Origin: Thermohalobaculum xanthum
GTDB lineage: Bacteria; Pseudomonadota; Alphaproteobacteria; Rhodobacterales; Rhodobacteraceae
Assembly: GCF_016623495.1 (NCBI RefSeq)
Contig: NZ_JAEHHL010000010.1
Span: 108,304-172,303, forward strand
DNA: 64,000 nt
Direction: 5' to 3'
Within the stretch, counting starts at the first letter, position 1, and the number at the start of each line of letters is the position of its first letter. Positions 37,601 through 46,546 of the stretch are shown here, in pieces. The position numbers were made by a program, and so were the translations under genes. Under the pieces are notes generated by a model. That model had not been told where the DNA came from. It saw only the letters and a program-made list of their open reading frames with translations, and searched no databases.

Positions 37601-39494
37601 TGGCGCGCAGGCGCGAGAGGTCGATCTCGACCCCGGCGGCCGAGAGCATGTGGAAGTCGTGGATCCAGCTGTCGATCTCGCCCAGCTCGACCCGGTAGGG
37701 ATGCTCGTTGTGGATGCGGAAGCCCATGTTCTCGAGCACCGGCAGCGCGTCCGAGAGCGGCACCGGGTCGCCCCGGTGGTAGATCTTGAAGCGCACCGAG
37801 CGCTCGTCGTCCTCGAGCTTGCGGTAGAAGCTGAGCGCGAGCGGCGCCTCCTCGGACAGCGTGTCGAGCTTCTCGATGTCGCCGATCGCGGCGGCGACCG
37901 GGACGTCCTCGCGGTAGCTGGCGCTGAAGCCCTTGCCATACCGGGCGTGAAGGCGGTGGCCCGCCGCCTCGCCGAAATGGTCGATCAGCTCCTCGAGCAG
38001 GATATCGCCCCACGAGCGGACCGCCTCGACAATCTCGGCTTCGAGGGCGGCGGCATCGTAGGCGGGCACGCGGCCCGCATGCAGCGCAATGACGAAATGC
38101 ACGCGCGCCAGCCCCTCGGCGCCGAACGAGGGCTCCCACGACGCCACGCGCCCGTCGAGGCCGGCGCTGAGGATGTTGCCAAGGCGCACGCGCAGTTCGG
38201 TGTTGTAGCGCTCGCGCGCCACGTAGACGAGGCAGGAGACGAAGCGCCCGAACCGGTCCGAGCGCAGGAACAGCCGGGTGCGCGGCCGCGTTGACAGGTG
38301 AAGCACGCCCATCGCGTTCTCGAAGAGCTGGTCCTCGGTCCCCTGGAAAAGCTCGTCGCGCGGATAGGTCTCGAGAACGTTGGTCAGCGCCTTGCCGTCA
38401 TGGCTCGACGGAGCGAGGTTCGCGCGCTCGATCACCCTGGCGACCTTGGCGCGCAAGAGCGGGATCTCGCGCGGGCTTCGGTTGTAGGCGGCCGAGGTGA
38501 ACAGGCCGATGAAGACGTGCTCGCCCACCAACTTGCCCTTGGCGTCGAACTGCTTGATCGCGACGACATCGAAATGGACCGGGCGGTGCACGCTCGAGCG
38601 CCGGTTCGCCTTGATGATCAAGAGCGGCGAGGGATCCTGGGTGAAATCCGAGAGCTGCGGCGACCAGTGGGCCGACCGGCCTTCCTTGTCGCGGATGACG
38701 GTGTAGTCGGGATCGCGCATGAGCCCGAGCCCGCTGCCCGGTTCGAGTTCCATCTTCGACTTGCGCGCGACGACCTGGAAATGGCGGTAGCCGAGGAAGG
38801 TGAAGTGGTTGTTCGCCAGCCAGTCGAGGAAGTCGCAGCATTCCCCGTTGGCCGCGGCCGGCGCCTTCGGCCCGCGCTCGCGCAGCTCGCCCGAGACCTC
38901 GATCAGCTTGTCAAGCATGGTGCGCCAGTCCTCGACCGCGACGCGCACATCGGCGAACATCGTCTCGATCTCCTGGCCGAGCTGGGCCAGCGTCTCGGCA
39001 TCCGCCACCTGGTCGATCTGCACCTGGATGATCGACTCGGGCGTCGTTCCCTTGGCATCGGCCTTGGCGACGTCCAGCAGGTTGCCCTTGGCGTCGCGCT
39101 TCACCGCGATCACCGGGTGCACCAGGGCATGAATGCCGAGGCCCCTTTCGGTGATCAGCACGGTGAGCGAGTCGACGAGGAACGGCATGTCGTCGTTCAG
39201 CGCCTCGATGATGGTGTGGCTCGACTCCCAGCCGTGCTCGGCGATGCGGGGGTTGTAGATGCGCAGCTTGCAGGTGCCGGGCGAGCGCTTCTGGCAGAAC
39301 TTCCAGAGCGCGAGCGTCGCGCCGTAGATCTCCTCGGCCGGTTGCTCGAGCAGCTCGTCGCGCGCGACGGTCGAGAGGAATGCCTCGAGAACGCTGGTGA
39401 AGGCCTTGGCATCGGCACTTTCGAGGCGCTCGGCGGCGATGGCGCGGACCTCTTCGAACCTGCCGGCGATCCGATCGTTGACGCTGAGTGACAT
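34668..39494 (-). CDS. NAD-specific glutamate dehydrogenase, large type
   Basis: A 1608-residue NAD-GDH of the 180-kDa class, oxidising glutamate to 2-oxoglutarate and ammonia. The N-terminal ACT-like regulatory part is followed by the catalytic core, with [36 protein letters not shown]-type core motifs and [10 protein letters not shown], then [15 protein letters not shown]. The start at 39494 has GGGGGGAAG upstream; a longer reading to 39644 adds non-conserved sequence. This enzyme is typical of alphaproteobacteria and supports the taxonomic guess. Confidence 0.95.
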   Translation of the reverse strand: [1608 protein letters not shown]

Positions 39495-39765
39495 GGCGTG
39501 ACTTCCCCCCAGAAGGCCGAAACCGTCGCGGCCCGCTGTCTGCGCGGGCTTCTTGTTGCCGGCCCCGCAGGCCGGAACGCCGCAGGCGAAACCCGCGAGC
39601 CGGCCAGGACGGGCCCGGCACTTCGCGCCGCCGAAATGTGGCACCGCGCGCCTGTCCCGACCCTAGCGCCCCCTCGGGCGAAATGACAGGGGAACCACGT
39701 TCACGTGGCTGTCACGCGCGACACGGCGCGATCGGGGGGTTGTGGAGAGCGCCCGGCCGGCCGGT

Positions 39766-40947
39766 TCAGGCGGCGATGCGGCGGGCGAAATCCACCAGGC
39801 GCCCGAGCGCGTCGCGCAGCACCGCCTCGGGCCGGGTGAGAGCCACGCGCAAATGCCCCGCGGCGGCGGTGCCGAAGCTTTCGCCCGGCATCACCGCAAT
39901 GCCCTCGGCATCGAGCAGGCGATGGGCGAAATCGAGGCCCGAGAGCCCCGTGGGACGGATGTCGAGCATCACGTACATCCCGCCCGCCGGCGCGTTCGCC
40001 CGCACCGCGCGGGCATTGCCGAGCGATTCGAGCACCGCGTCGCGGCGGCGGCGGTAGCGCAGGGCGATGGCTTCCTCGATCTGCGCGCCCTGGGTCAGCG
40101 CGAACACGGCGGCATCCTGGATGAATCCGGGCACGCCATAGGTGGTGGTGGTCGCAAGCTCGCCCATGCGGGCGATCGCGTCCTCGGGCCCAAGGACCCA
40201 GCCGATGCGCGAGCCGGTCATGGCGTGGCTCTTGGACAGCGAATTGACGACCAGCGTGCGCCCGGCCATGCCGGGCAGGTCGCGCGGGCTTGCGTGGCGC
40301 CCGACATGCACCTGCACGTCATAGACCTCGTCCGAGATCAGCCAAAGGTCGCGGCGGCGGCACAGATCGGCGATCGCCTCGAGCAGGTCGGGCGCGTAGA
40401 CCGCGCCGGTCGGGTTGTTGGGCGTGTTGAGCAGGATCGCGCGGGTGTCGGGCGCAAGCGCCGCCTCGATACGCGCGGCCTCGGGCTGGAAGCCGTCCTC
40501 GGCGTCGGTGGGCACGACGATGGCGCGCCCGCCCGCGGCGCGGACGGTCTGCACATAGGTCGCGTAATAGGGATCGAGCACGACGCAGGACTGCCCCGGG
40601 TCGAGCGTGGCGACCAGCGCGGCGAAGAGGCCAGCCTGCCCGCCGGGCACGACCTGCACCTCGGCCGGGCGGGCGGGATGCATGGTGCGCGCGCTCACCC
40701 GCTCGGCGATGGCGCGGCGCAGCGCCGCCGAGCCGGTCACCGGCGGGTAGCCCAGATCGCCGCGCTGCTGGCTGTCGCGCATCGCGTCGAGGATGGCGGG
40801 GTCCGTCTTGATGTCGTGGTCGCCCACCGTGAGCATGACGATGGGATGGCCCGCCTCGGCAAGCTCGCGCGCGCGGTAATACACCGACCAGCCGTCGTCG
40901 CCGCCCTGCCCCACGATGCCCGAGATCCGCTGCGACAGCTGTGCCAT
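39766..40947 (-). CDS. PLP-dependent class I/II aminotransferase
   Basis: A 393-residue fold-type I aminotransferase. Lys239 in SLSKSHAMTGSRIGW should bind pyridoxal phosphate. NTPNNPTGAVY and SDEVYDVQVH hold the Asn and Asp that bind the cofactor, and the late Arg in LRVALT should hold the substrate carboxylate. Length is typical. Aromatic, aspartate or another amino donor cannot be told apart from sequence. It follows a degP-type gene after a hairpin. Confidence 0.9.
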   Translation of the reverse strand: MAQLSQRISGIVGQGGDDGWSVYYRARELAEAGHPIVMLTVGDHDIKTDPAILDAMRDSQQRGDLGYPPVTGSAALRRAIAERVSARTMHPARPAEVQVVPGGQAGLFAALVATLDPGQSCVVLDPYYATYVQTVRAAGGRAIVVPTDAEDGFQPEAARIEAALAPDTRAILLNTPNNPTGAVYAPDLLEAIADLCRRRDLWLISDEVYDVQVHVGRHASPRDLPGMAGRTLVVNSLSKSHAMTGSRIGWVLGPEDAIARMGELATTTTYGVPGFIQDAAVFALTQGAQIEEAIALRYRRRRDAVLESLGNARAVRANAPAGGMYVMLDIRPTGLSGLDFAHRLLDAEGIAVMPGESFGTAAAGHLRVALTRPEAVLRDALGRLVDFARRIAA

Positions 40948-40993
40948 CGAGTCCTCCGAATGCGGCGCGCCCGCGCCATGACCGTTGAAGGGA

Positions 40994-41022
40994 CGGGGCC
41001 GCCCCGGACAGGAGCGGCCCCG
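40994..41022 (-). terminator. Hairpin after degP-type gene
   Basis: CGGGGCCGC and GCGGCCCCG form a 9-base stem with an 11-base loop, 33 bases after the degP-type stop in the minus sense. No T run. It likely separates this transcript from the downstream aminotransferase gene. Confidence 0.5.
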
Positions 41023-41055
41023 ATCACGAATTGGGTCCGGCGCGCGCCGGACGGA

Positions 41056-42540
41056 TCAGTCGCCGACGGCGAGCGGCACGAAGCGCGGCATGTCGGCGCC
41101 GGTCTGGATCAGGAAGAGCGCCGACTTGCGGCCCGCGGCCTTGGCGTCCTCGACCCGGTCGGCGACGTCGGCCGGGGTGGCGACAGGCGTCTGCTGCACC
41201 TCGATGATCACGTCGCCGGGCGCGATGCCCTTGCGCGCGGCCTCCGAATCGCGGGCCACCTCGGCCACGAGCACGCCCTCGACGCTTTCGGGCAGGCCGT
41301 ATTGCTGGCGTGCGACGTCGGTGATCGGCGCAAGGCGCAGACCGACGCCCGCGAGCTCGGTCGCCGGCGCCGGCTCGTCGGGCTCGACGATTCCCGGAGC
41401 GGCGTCGGCCTGTTCCTCCAGAAGGCCCAGCTCGACCTTCACGGTCTGGGTCTTGCCGTCGCGGAAGATGACCACGCGGACCGACTTGCCGACCGGGGTG
41501 TCGGCCACCATGCGCGGCAGGGAGCGCATCTCGGTCACATCGCGCCCGTCGAAATTGACGATCACATCGCCCGCCTTGATGCCCGCGGCGGCGGCGGGCC
41601 CGTCGGGCGCCACGTCGCTGACCAGCGCGCCCTTGGCGCTTTCGAGGCCCAGCGCCTCGGCGATCTCGTCCGAGACCGTCTGGATGTGGACGCCCAGCCA
41701 GCCGCGCCGGGTCTGGCCGTGCTCGCGCAGCTGGGCCACAACGTTCGCGACGATGTTCGACGGCACCGAGAAACCGATGCCGACCGAGCCGCCGGTCGGT
41801 GAGATGATCGCGGTGTTCACGCCGATCACCTTGCCGCCCATGTTGAACAGCGGCCCGCCCGAGTTGCCCCGGTTGATCGCCGCGTCGGTCTGGATGAAGT
41901 CGTCATAGGGCCCGGCGTTGATGTCGCGGTTGCGCGCCGAGACGATGCCGGCCGAGACCGAGCCGCCGAGGCCGAAGGGGTTGCCGATCGCCAGCACCCA
42001 GTCGCCCACGCGGATCGCATCCGAATCGCCGAACTCGACGAAGGTGAGCGGCGCGGTGGGCTCGACCTTGAGCAGCGCGATGTCGGTCTTGGGGTCGTTG
42101 CCGATCAGTTCGGCCGGCAGCGACTTGCCGTCCGAGAAGTTCACGGTGATCTCGTCGGCATCCTCGATCACGTGATTGTTGGTCACCACGAAGCCCTCGG
42201 GCGAGACGACGAAGCCCGAGCCGAGCGACTGGACCTCGCGCGGGCCCTGCGGGAAGCCGCGCTCGAAGAAATCGCGGAACAGGTCGCGGAAATCCTCGGG
42301 CAGCGTGCCCGGCGGGATGCCGGGGATCTCGCGGTCGGGCTGGTCGACCGTCTGCGAGGTCGAGATGTTCACCACGGCGGGACTCAGCTTCTCGGCGAGA
42401 TCGGCGAAGGTCTCGGGAGCGCGTGACTGTGCCCAGGCCGGCCCGCCGGCGGGAACGCCCGCCCCGAGCAGGGCCGCAGCCAGGACGGCGGCTGCAGCAA
42501 GACCCCGGCCAGCGGCCGCTCCGATCCTCAAATCCAGCAT
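41056..42540 (-). CDS. degP: Do-family periplasmic serine protease
   Basis: A 494-residue HtrA/DegP-type protease. A signal peptide ends near residue 38 (AWAQS). The triad is His123 (NNHVIED), Asp153 (KTDIAL) and Ser227 (NRGNSGGP). Two PDZ domains follow (about 270-370 and 410-490). It degrades or refolds damaged periplasmic proteins. It is the last gene of hflK-hflC-DUF2065-degP and may be co-expressed with the HflKC membrane complex. The start at 42540 follows an AGAGAGG site; the DegP/DegQ/MucD subtype is not decided. Confidence 0.94.
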   Translation of the reverse strand: MLDLRIGAAAGRGLAAAAVLAAALLGAGVPAGGPAWAQSRAPETFADLAEKLSPAVVNISTSQTVDQPDREIPGIPPGTLPEDFRDLFRDFFERGFPQGPREVQSLGSGFVVSPEGFVVTNNHVIEDADEITVNFSDGKSLPAELIGNDPKTDIALLKVEPTAPLTFVEFGDSDAIRVGDWVLAIGNPFGLGGSVSAGIVSARNRDINAGPYDDFIQTDAAINRGNSGGPLFNMGGKVIGVNTAIISPTGGSVGIGFSVPSNIVANVVAQLREHGQTRRGWLGVHIQTVSDEIAEALGLESAKGALVSDVAPDGPAAAAGIKAGDVIVNFDGRDVTEMRSLPRMVADTPVGKSVRVVIFRDGKTQTVKVELGLLEEQADAAPGIVEPDEPAPATELAGVGLRLAPITDVARQQYGLPESVEGVLVAEVARDSEAARKGIAPGDVIIEVQQTPVATPADVADRVEDAKAAGRKSALFLIQTGADMPRFVPLAVGD

Positions 42541-42625
42541 CTCTTTGCCTCTCTTCTGGTCGTACCGCCGGCGAAAAACCCGGGCGGCGGCGCAATCATC
42601 CGGTTCGTGGTCCGCACCGCGCTGG

Positions 42626-42808
42626 CTATCCGCGGATCGCAAGATAGGCGACGGCGCCACAGACCGCCATCACGATCCCGAGGGTCCTGCGCTGCGACGC
42701 GGTGGTCTCGCGCATCGCCGCCAGAAGTTCGGGCAGCGAGCCCGAGAAGATCGCGATCGCGAGGCCCTCGATCACCAGAACGAGGGCGAGGGCGGCGAGC
42801 ATGTCCAT
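42626..42808 (-). CDS. DUF2065 small membrane protein
   Basis: A 60-residue protein with two membrane helices (LAALALVLVIEGLAIAIFSG and TLGIVMAVCGAVAYLAI) around a polar loop (ELLAAMRETTASQRR). This is the DUF2065 pattern. It is placed between hflC and degP, the common order in this group, suggesting a link to HflKC or FtsH quality control; that is inference. Confidence 0.87.
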   Translation of the reverse strand: MDMLAALALVLVIEGLAIAIFSGSLPELLAAMRETTASQRRTLGIVMAVCGAVAYLAIRG

Positions 42809-42844
42809 GTCAGACCCCCGCGCGCCCTGCCCGGTCCGTCACTC

Positions 42845-43717
42845 TCAACGCTGCGCCCCGCCCCTCTCCGTCTTGAGATACTCGAAGAATTCGCTGTCGG
42901 GCGAGATCACGAGCGTCGAGTTCTCGCCGCTGAGCGATTTCTCGTAGGCCGAAAGCGAGCGGTAGAAGGCGAAGAACTCCTCGTCGCGCCCGAAGGCGTC
43001 GGCGAAGATCTTGTTGCGCTCGGCATCGGCGCGGCCGCGGACGATCTCGGCCTCGCGGTTCGCCTCGGAGACGAGTTCGACCGCCTGGCGGTCGGCCTCG
43101 GCGCGGATGCGCTGCGCCGCCTCCTTGCCGCGGGCGCGCTCGTCGGCGGCCTCGCGCTGCCGCTCGGCGTTCATGCGGTCGTAGGTGGCGCGCAGGTTCT
43201 CGACCGGCAGGTCGGCGCGGCGGATGCGCACGTCGATGATCTCGACGCCAAGCTCGCGCGCGGCGAGACGGGCGTCCGCGGCGATGCGCTGCATCAGCGA
43301 GGTACGCTCGGCCGAGATGATCGCGTCCGAGGTCACGGTGCCCAGCACCTCGCGCAGCGAGGCGTTGAGGATGCGCTCGAGCCGCGAGATCGCCGCCGTC
43401 TCGGTCTGCACCGCCTGGCGGAAGCGCACGACATCGGTGATGCGCCAGCGCGCGAACGCGTCGACGACGAGGCGCCGCTCGTCCGCGGGCGTCACCTCGA
43501 GCGGCGTGGTGTCGAGCGGCAGGATGCGGGCCTCGTAATAGGCCACCTCCTGGATCAGCGGGACCTTGAAGCCGATGCCCGGGTCGGTCTTGACGTCCTT
43601 GACCTCGCCGAACTGCAGGACGATGGCCTGCTGGCGCTCGTCGACGATGTAGATCGCCGAGAGCCCCGCGAAGACGACCGCGGCGAGGATCACCACGATG
43701 ACTGGAATGATCCGCAT
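42845..43717 (-). CDS. hflC: Membrane protease modulator HflC
   Basis: A 290-residue SPFH/band-7 protein with one N-terminal membrane anchor (IIPVIVVILAAVVFAGLSAIY). VDERQQAIVLQFGEV opens the SPFH domain, and a long charged helix (RQREAADERARGKEAAQRIRAEA) follows. HflC with HflK forms the cage around FtsH in the inner membrane. The start overlaps the hflK stop by one base. Confidence 0.95.
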   Translation of the reverse strand: MRIIPVIVVILAAVVFAGLSAIYIVDERQQAIVLQFGEVKDVKTDPGIGFKVPLIQEVAYYEARILPLDTTPLEVTPADERRLVVDAFARWRITDVVRFRQAVQTETAAISRLERILNASLREVLGTVTSDAIISAERTSLMQRIAADARLAARELGVEIIDVRIRRADLPVENLRATYDRMNAERQREAADERARGKEAAQRIRAEADRQAVELVSEANREAEIVRGRADAERNKIFADAFGRDEEFFAFYRSLSAYEKSLSGENSTLVISPDSEFFEYLKTERGGAQR

Positions 43718-44886
43718 CAGTTCGACCCTCCCTTGCGCAGCTCGTTGAGCGGCAGGTAGGGCACGACGCCCGCCGAGCCCTGCGAGCCGCCGACGCCTTC
43801 GTCGATGATGATCTTGTCGACGCTGCCGAGCACGCGTTCGAGCGTCTCGATGTAGAGCCGCTTGCGGGTCACGTCGGGCGCGTTGCGGTATTCCTCGTAG
43901 ATCGACACGAAGCGCGCCGCCTCACCCTTGGCCTCGTTGACCACGCGCGCGGCGTAGCCCTCGGCCTGCTGGCTGACCTGCGCGGCCTCACCGCGCGCGC
44001 CCGCCAGCGTCTGGTTGGCGTAGGCCTCGGCCCGGCGCTCCTCGGTCTGGCGATCCTGCGCGGCCGCCTGCACGTCGCGGAACGCCTCGATCACTTCGCC
44101 CGGCGGATCGGCGCGGTCGAAGTTCACGCGCACGATGTTCACGCCCGACTGGTAGTTATCGAGCGTCTGCTGGATCAGCTCCTGCAGCTCGGCCGAGATC
44201 GCGCCGCGCTCGCGGCTGAGGATCGGCTTGAGATCGGAACGGCCGATGATCTCGCGCATCGCCGATTCGGACACCGCGCGGATGGTCTGCGCGGGATCGG
44301 CGAGGTTGAACAGGAAGAAGTCGGGGCGCGAGATGTTCCAGACCACCGAGAAGTCGATGTCGACCACGTTCTCGTCGCCCGTCAGCATCAGGCCCTGGTC
44401 GTCGCGGCGCGAGCCGGCGACGCCGATGTCGATCGTGTTCTCGCGCGCGACCGGCAGCACCTCGTAGGTCACCAGGGGCCAGGGCGCGAAGTTCAGACCC
44501 TCGGTGCCAATCTGGCTGAATTCACCGAGGAAGAGCTCGACCGACTGCTCGCCGGTATCGACGCGGTAGAAGGACTGGAAGGCCCAGCCGGCAACCAGCA
44601 CCACGGGGATGATGAACGGGATGGCCTTGTTCAGGCCACTGTTCGGACCCCGCCCGCCGCCGCCAAAGCCACCACCGCGGCCGGGGCGGCCGCCGCGGCC
44701 GCCGAGCACCACCTTGAGCTGGTCGCGGCCCTTGCGCAGCAGGTCATCGAGGTCGGGTCCCTGCCCGCCGCCTCCACCGCCGCCGCCGCCGCCACCGCTG
44801 CCCCACGGGTTGCGGCCGCCGCCGTTCTTGCCGCCCCCTCCACCCCAGGGGCCGCCACCGCCACCCGAATTGCTGTTGAAAGGCAT
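43717..44886 (-). CDS. hflK: Membrane protease modulator HflK
   Basis: A 389-residue SPFH protein. A cytoplasmic Gly/Asn-rich N-terminus (about residues 1-65, with runs of Gly) precedes one helix (AIPFIIPVVLVAGWAF) and the SPFH domain (VDTGEQSVELFLGEF). The start at 44886 is set by family starts. The Gly-rich DNA (GGN repeats) could be length-variable. Partner of HflC; the pair lies directly downstream of gor. Confidence 0.95.
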   Translation of the reverse strand: MPFNSNSGGGGGPWGGGGGKNGGGRNPWGSGGGGGGGGGGGQGPDLDDLLRKGRDQLKVVLGGRGGRPGRGGGFGGGGRGPNSGLNKAIPFIIPVVLVAGWAFQSFYRVDTGEQSVELFLGEFSQIGTEGLNFAPWPLVTYEVLPVARENTIDIGVAGSRRDDQGLMLTGDENVVDIDFSVVWNISRPDFFLFNLADPAQTIRAVSESAMREIIGRSDLKPILSRERGAISAELQELIQQTLDNYQSGVNIVRVNFDRADPPGEVIEAFRDVQAAAQDRQTEERRAEAYANQTLAGARGEAAQVSQQAEGYAARVVNEAKGEAARFVSIYEEYRNAPDVTRKRLYIETLERVLGSVDKIIIDEGVGGSQGSAGVVPYLPLNELRKGGSN

Positions 44887-45052
44887 TGCTCTCGCATATC
44901 CTCCGGTTGGGAATTTGCCCTGAGGGCAAGCTGTCACGCGCGGTTCTAGCAGCAGTTAGGCCCCGCGCGCCATCCCCCAACAGGTGGGTCTGCGAAGGGC
45001 GCGTTCAAGGCCGCGCCCGCCCTGCCCGCAGCACCCGGCCCACCGGGCGCCG

Positions 45053-46423
45053 TCAGACGGTGGCGGGCTCGGGCAGTGGCGTCTTCATCGTCACCAGCTC
45101 CTCGGCCGCGGTGGGGTGAACTGCGACGGTGCGGTCGAAATCCTCCTTGGTGGCGCCCATCTTCACGGCGATGGCGGCCATCTGGATCATCTCGCCCGCC
45201 GCGTGGCCCGAGATGTGGACGCCCAGCACCCGCCGCGTGTCGCGCGCGACGATGAGCTTCATCAGCATCCTCTCGTCGCGGCCGGACAGGGTGTGGAGCA
45301 TCGGGCGGAAGGCCGAGCGGTAGACCTCGACCGGCCCCTCGGCACGGGCCTGCACCTCGGTAAGGCCGACGGTACCGATCTCGGGCTGGGTGAAGATCGC
45401 CGTCGCCACAAGGGCGTGATCGGCCTTGGTGGGCGTCGCGCCGAAGATCGTGTCGGCAAAGGCCTGCCCCTCGCGGATCGCGACGGGGGTAAGCTGAAGC
45501 CGGTCGGTCACGTCGCCCACGGCGAAGATCGAGGGCACTGCCGTCTGCGACCACGCGTCGACCGCGATCTCACCCTTCCTGCCCAGCGTGAGGCCCGCGC
45601 GCTCGAGACCCAGGCCATCGGTGTTCGGCACTCGGCCGGTCGCGGCGAGCACGAGGCCGGCCGCGCGCGTCTCGCCGTTCGTGAGGCTGACCGAGAGGCG
45701 CTCGCCATCCTTGTCGATTCCGGCCACGTCGGTCTCGGTCAGGATTTCGATGCCCTTCTTGCGCATCTCCTCGGTCACATGGGCGCCGAGGTCCGCATCG
45801 AAGCTGCGCAGCAGCTGCGTACCGCGATAGACCAGCGTCACCGCGACGCCCAGGCCGTTCAGGATGCCGGCGAATTCGCAGGCGATGTAGCCGCCGCCCA
45901 TCACCACCGCGCGCTCGGGCAGGCGCGGCAGGTCGAACATCTCGTTCGAGGTGATGGCGTGGTGGCTGCCCGGAAAGTCGGGCACGAAGGGGCGCCCGCC
46001 GGTGGCGATCAGGATGTGCTTGGCCCGCACCTGGCGGCCGTGGGTCGCCAGCTCGACCGTGTGGGGGTCGACGACGGTGGCGCGCGAGCGGAAGATCTCG
46101 ACCCCGGCGAGGTCGAGGTTGCGGGCGTAGATCTCCTCGAGGCGGGCGATCTCGCGGTCCTTGTTCGCGATCAGGCGGGCCCAGTCGAAGGTCGGCGGGG
46201 CCACGTCCCAGCCAAAGCCCGCGGCATCCTCGAAGGCCTCCGAGAAGGCGGACGCGTAGACCAGGAGCTTCTTCGGCACGCAGCCGCGGATCACGCAGGT
46301 GCCGCCGAAGCGGTATTCCTCGGCGATGCCGACGCGTGCGCCGTGGTTCGCCGCAACCCGCGCCGCCCGCACGCCGCCCGAGCCGCCGCCGATGACGAAG
46401 AGGTCGAAATCGAAGTCGCTCAT
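45053..46423 (-). CDS. gor: Glutathione-disulfide reductase
   Basis: A 456-residue FAD/NADPH disulfide reductase. GGGSGG at 12-17 binds FAD, the redox pair is Cys43/Cys48 in GTCVIRGCVPKK, and the C-terminal HPTAAEELVTM supplies the catalytic His to the partner subunit. The CVIRGCVPK spacing fits glutathione reductase rather than lipoamide or mercuric types. AAGAGGCACCC precedes the ATG at 46423. It lies between rpiA and hflK. Confidence 0.93.
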   Translation of the reverse strand: MSDFDFDLFVIGGGSGGVRAARVAANHGARVGIAEEYRFGGTCVIRGCVPKKLLVYASAFSEAFEDAAGFGWDVAPPTFDWARLIANKDREIARLEEIYARNLDLAGVEIFRSRATVVDPHTVELATHGRQVRAKHILIATGGRPFVPDFPGSHHAITSNEMFDLPRLPERAVVMGGGYIACEFAGILNGLGVAVTLVYRGTQLLRSFDADLGAHVTEEMRKKGIEILTETDVAGIDKDGERLSVSLTNGETRAAGLVLAATGRVPNTDGLGLERAGLTLGRKGEIAVDAWSQTAVPSIFAVGDVTDRLQLTPVAIREGQAFADTIFGATPTKADHALVATAIFTQPEIGTVGLTEVQARAEGPVEVYRSAFRPMLHTLSGRDERMLMKLIVARDTRRVLGVHISGHAAGEMIQMAAIAVKMGATKEDFDRTVAVHPTAAEELVTMKTPLPEPATV

Positions 46424-46546
46424 GGGTGCCTCTTTGCGTTTGTTCCGCCCGTGGCCGACCGTGTCCCGACCGCGCGGCACCTCAGATAGGCAGCCCCCGG
46501 CACGATTGCACGAATGCGGCACGCGCTCGCGAAAGCGTGATTTGCC

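Noticed and set aside
33432..38294. A very long open frame on the plus strand (over 1,600 codons) covering the end of hrpB and most of the NAD-GDH gene
   Set aside because: It is the antisense mirror of the GC-rich NAD-GDH gene, has no recognisable domain and is rich in Arg, Ala, Asp and His, as expected for a shadow frame.
39495..39644. An N-terminal extension of NAD-GDH to 39644
   Set aside because: The added 50 residues are Gly/Arg/Cys-rich without family likeness, and a strong RBS precedes the shorter start.
44700..44880. The repetitive GGN tract in hflK as a possible mobile or repeat element
   Set aside because: It encodes the normal Gly-rich N-terminal tail of HflK, in frame, so it is a protein feature.
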